A DNA stretch of 64,000 nt from assembly GCA_903870145.1 (NCBI GenBank), contig CAIQBO010000020.1:1-64000 (forward strand), read 5' to 3'. The notes under the pieces are model-generated. The model searched no databases, had not been told where the DNA came from, and saw only the letters and a program-made list of their open reading frames with translations. This document shows, piece by piece, positions 62,335-64,000 of the stretch (positions are counted from its first letter, which is position 1; every line of letters starts with the position of its first letter). The position numbers and the translations under genes are program-made. This stretch comes from an uncultured Burkholderiales bacterium (GTDB lineage: Bacteria; Pseudomonadota; Gammaproteobacteria; Burkholderiales; Burkholderiaceae_C).

Positions 62335-63564
62335 ATGGCAAAAGAATACAAAGATTTGGTAATAGGACTTGACATTGGAACCTCCAAAGTCATGGTCGTG
62401 GTGGCCGAAGTCATGCCCGGAGGCGAGCTCAAGCTCGCGGGTCTGGGCGTGGCGCCAGGCAATGGCCTCAAGCGCGGTGTGGTGGTCAACATTGACGCCA
62501 CAGTGCAAAGCATTCAACAAGCTTTGAAAGAAGCGGAGTTGATGGCCGATTGCAAAATTACCCGAGTCAATACGGGCATCACGGGCAGCCACATTCGAGG
62601 GCTGAACTCCAGTGGCATGGTGGCGGTCAAAGACAAAGAGGTCACGCCTGCCGATGTGGCCCGTGTTGTGGAAACCGCGCGTGCTATCAATATCCCATCT
62701 GATCAGCGGTTGTTGTTGGTAGCCCCCCAAGAATTTGTAATCGACGGCCAAGATGTGAAAGAGCCCATTGGCATGAGCGGCATGCGCTTAGAGGCCAAAG
62801 TGCACATCGTCACCGGTGCACAAAGCGCGGCCGAGAACATCATCAAATGCGTGCGCCGCTGCGGCTTGGAAGTTGAGCAGTTGCTGCTCAACCCCTTGTC
62901 CTCGAGTTTGGCTGTTTTGACGGAAGATGAACGTGAATTGGGCGTGGCCTGTGTCGACATTGGCGCAGGGACCACCGACGTGGCCATTTTCACCAACGGA
63001 GCGATCCGGCACACGGCGGTGATTCCGATTGCAGGCGACTTGATCACCAGTGACATCGCCATGGCCTTGCGCACGCCAACCAAAGATGCCGAAGACATCA
63101 AGGTCGAGAGCGGATGCGCCAAACAACTTCTGGCCGATCCTGAAGCCCAGGTCGAAGTGCCTGGCCTTGGCGATCGCCCCCCTCGCATGCTCTCCAAGCA
63201 AGCATTGGCTGGCGTGATTGAACCGCGCGTCGAAGAAATCTTTTCTTTGGTGCAGCAAGTCATTCGCGAGTCAGGCTACGAAGAAGTTTTGTCCTCTGGC
63301 ATCGTCCTCACAGGCGGCAGCGCAGTCATGCCCGGCATGGTTGAGTTGGGTGAGGATATTTTCCTCAAACCCGTCAGGCGCGGCCTGCCCAAGTACAACG
63401 GGGCACTGTCGGACATGGTCAGCCAACCCCGCGTTGCCACGGTGATGGGCTTGTTAGAAGAAGCCCGACTGGCGCGCTTGCGAGGCTACAAAGTTTCCCA
63501 GAAAAAAGGTTCGGTGAACAACGCCTTCAACCGATTCAAAGACTTCATTGTGGGGAACTTTTGA
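62335..63564 (+). CDS. ftsA: Cell division protein FtsA
   Basis: LVIGLDIGTSKVMVVVAEV; VACVDIGAGTTDVAIF; GIVLTGGSAVMPGM. Confidence 0.96.
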   Translation: MAKEYKDLVIGLDIGTSKVMVVVAEVMPGGELKLAGLGVAPGNGLKRGVVVNIDATVQSIQQALKEAELMADCKITRVNTGITGSHIRGLNSSGMVAVKDKEVTPADVARVVETARAINIPSDQRLLLVAPQEFVIDGQDVKEPIGMSGMRLEAKVHIVTGAQSAAENIIKCVRRCGLEVEQLLLNPLSSSLAVLTEDERELGVACVDIGAGTTDVAIFTNGAIRHTAVIPIAGDLITSDIAMALRTPTKDAEDIKVESGCAKQLLADPEAQVEVPGLGDRPPRMLSKQALAGVIEPRVEEIFSLVQQVIRESGYEEVLSSGIVLTGGSAVMPGMVELGEDIFLKPVRRGLPKYNGALSDMVSQPRVATVMGLLEEARLARLRGYKVSQKKGSVNNAFNRFKDFIVGNF

Positions 63565-63693
63565 TGGCCTGGCGAAAACTTTACTTAGCAAGGGGGAGTC
63601 CACATCGACGATGTTGAAACCTCTTAGTTAAAAACAAAAAAACATATTTTCAAATTTAAATTTTAGGCAACTGCAAAGTTTTAGGAGAGCACC

Positions 63694-64000
63694 ATGAGCA
63701 TTGAAATGATCCAAGTCGAAGAGTTCAACCAAGGTACACAGATCAAAGTGATCGGTGTCGGCGGCGGCGGGGGCAACGCTGTTGAACACATGATTGAGCG
63801 CCATGTACAGGGCGTTGAATTCATTTGTGCCAACACCGATGCACAGGCCTTGGCCCGCAGCGCGGCACACCGCTTCATTCAGTTGGGCCACACCGGTTTG
63901 GGCGCAGGCAGCAAACCAGAAAAAGGCCGAGATGCGGCGCAAGAGGCTGAGGAAGATATTCGAGCGGCGATCGAAGGCGCGCACATGCTGTTCATCACCG
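63694..64000 (+). CDS. ftsZ: Cell division protein FtsZ (5' portion, truncated by window end)
   Basis: [53 protein letters not shown]. Confidence 0.95.
   Translation, partial: MSIEMIQVEEFNQGTQIKVIGVGGGGGNAVEHMIERHVQGVEFICANTDAQALARSAAHRFIQLGHTGLGAGSKPEKGRDAAQEAEEDIRAAIEGAHMLFIT

Noticed and set aside
1-64000. Search for CRISPR arrays, transposases, integrases, prophage, tRNA genes or defence systems
   Set aside because: No regularly spaced direct repeats with spacers, no IS-like ORFs or terminal inverted repeats, and no tRNA cloverleaf was recognised by eye; the only tyrosine recombinase is XerC in its normal context.

Overview
The window is a contiguous core-chromosome segment of a betaproteobacterium. 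Gene order and protein signatures suggest Burkholderiales/Comamonadaceae, but that assignment is from memory and not from a search. In order it carries: rplM-rpsI; a short BrnA-like remnant; erpA; anmK; an M23 peptidase; tyrS; a CDF transporter; dbpA; ybeY-phoH-like; ruvAB; ttcA-folB-SDR; a MidA-type methyltransferase; an extra-operonic infA; cca; GST; M14-like and M20 hydrolases; a molybdopterin oxidoreductase; a soluble lytic transglycosylase; 5-FTHF cyclo-ligase; a TetR/MBL pair; glmU-lrp-glmS; a DMT transporter; a COG2509-like FAD protein; cysK; RNase P RNA (rnpB); an IscR-like Rrf2 regulator; an S4/pseudouridine-synthase-like protein; a NUDIX-MBL fusion; dapF-DUF484-xerC; an RlmI-like methyltransferase; a CobW GTPase; a DksA-like protein with a long Lys/Pro/Ala N-terminus; and the dcw cluster mraZ-rsmH-ftsL-ftsI-murE-murF-mraY-murD-ftsW-murG-murC-ddl-ftsQ-ftsA-ftsZ (ftsZ truncated by the window end). 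I saw no CRISPR, prophage, transposon or defence island. I found no clearly new multi-gene system. The best leads are residue-level and regulatory: a cysteine-free IscR-like regulator, a DksA-like protein lacking most zinc ligands and fused to an H1-like tail beside a COG0523 GTPase, a catalytic-Asp-less pseudouridine synthase relative, an MBL protein with a broken HxHxDH motif, a TetR-type palindrome, MraZ-box repeats, a UUCG hairpin, and recurrent 4-nt stop-codon sharing between convergent genes.
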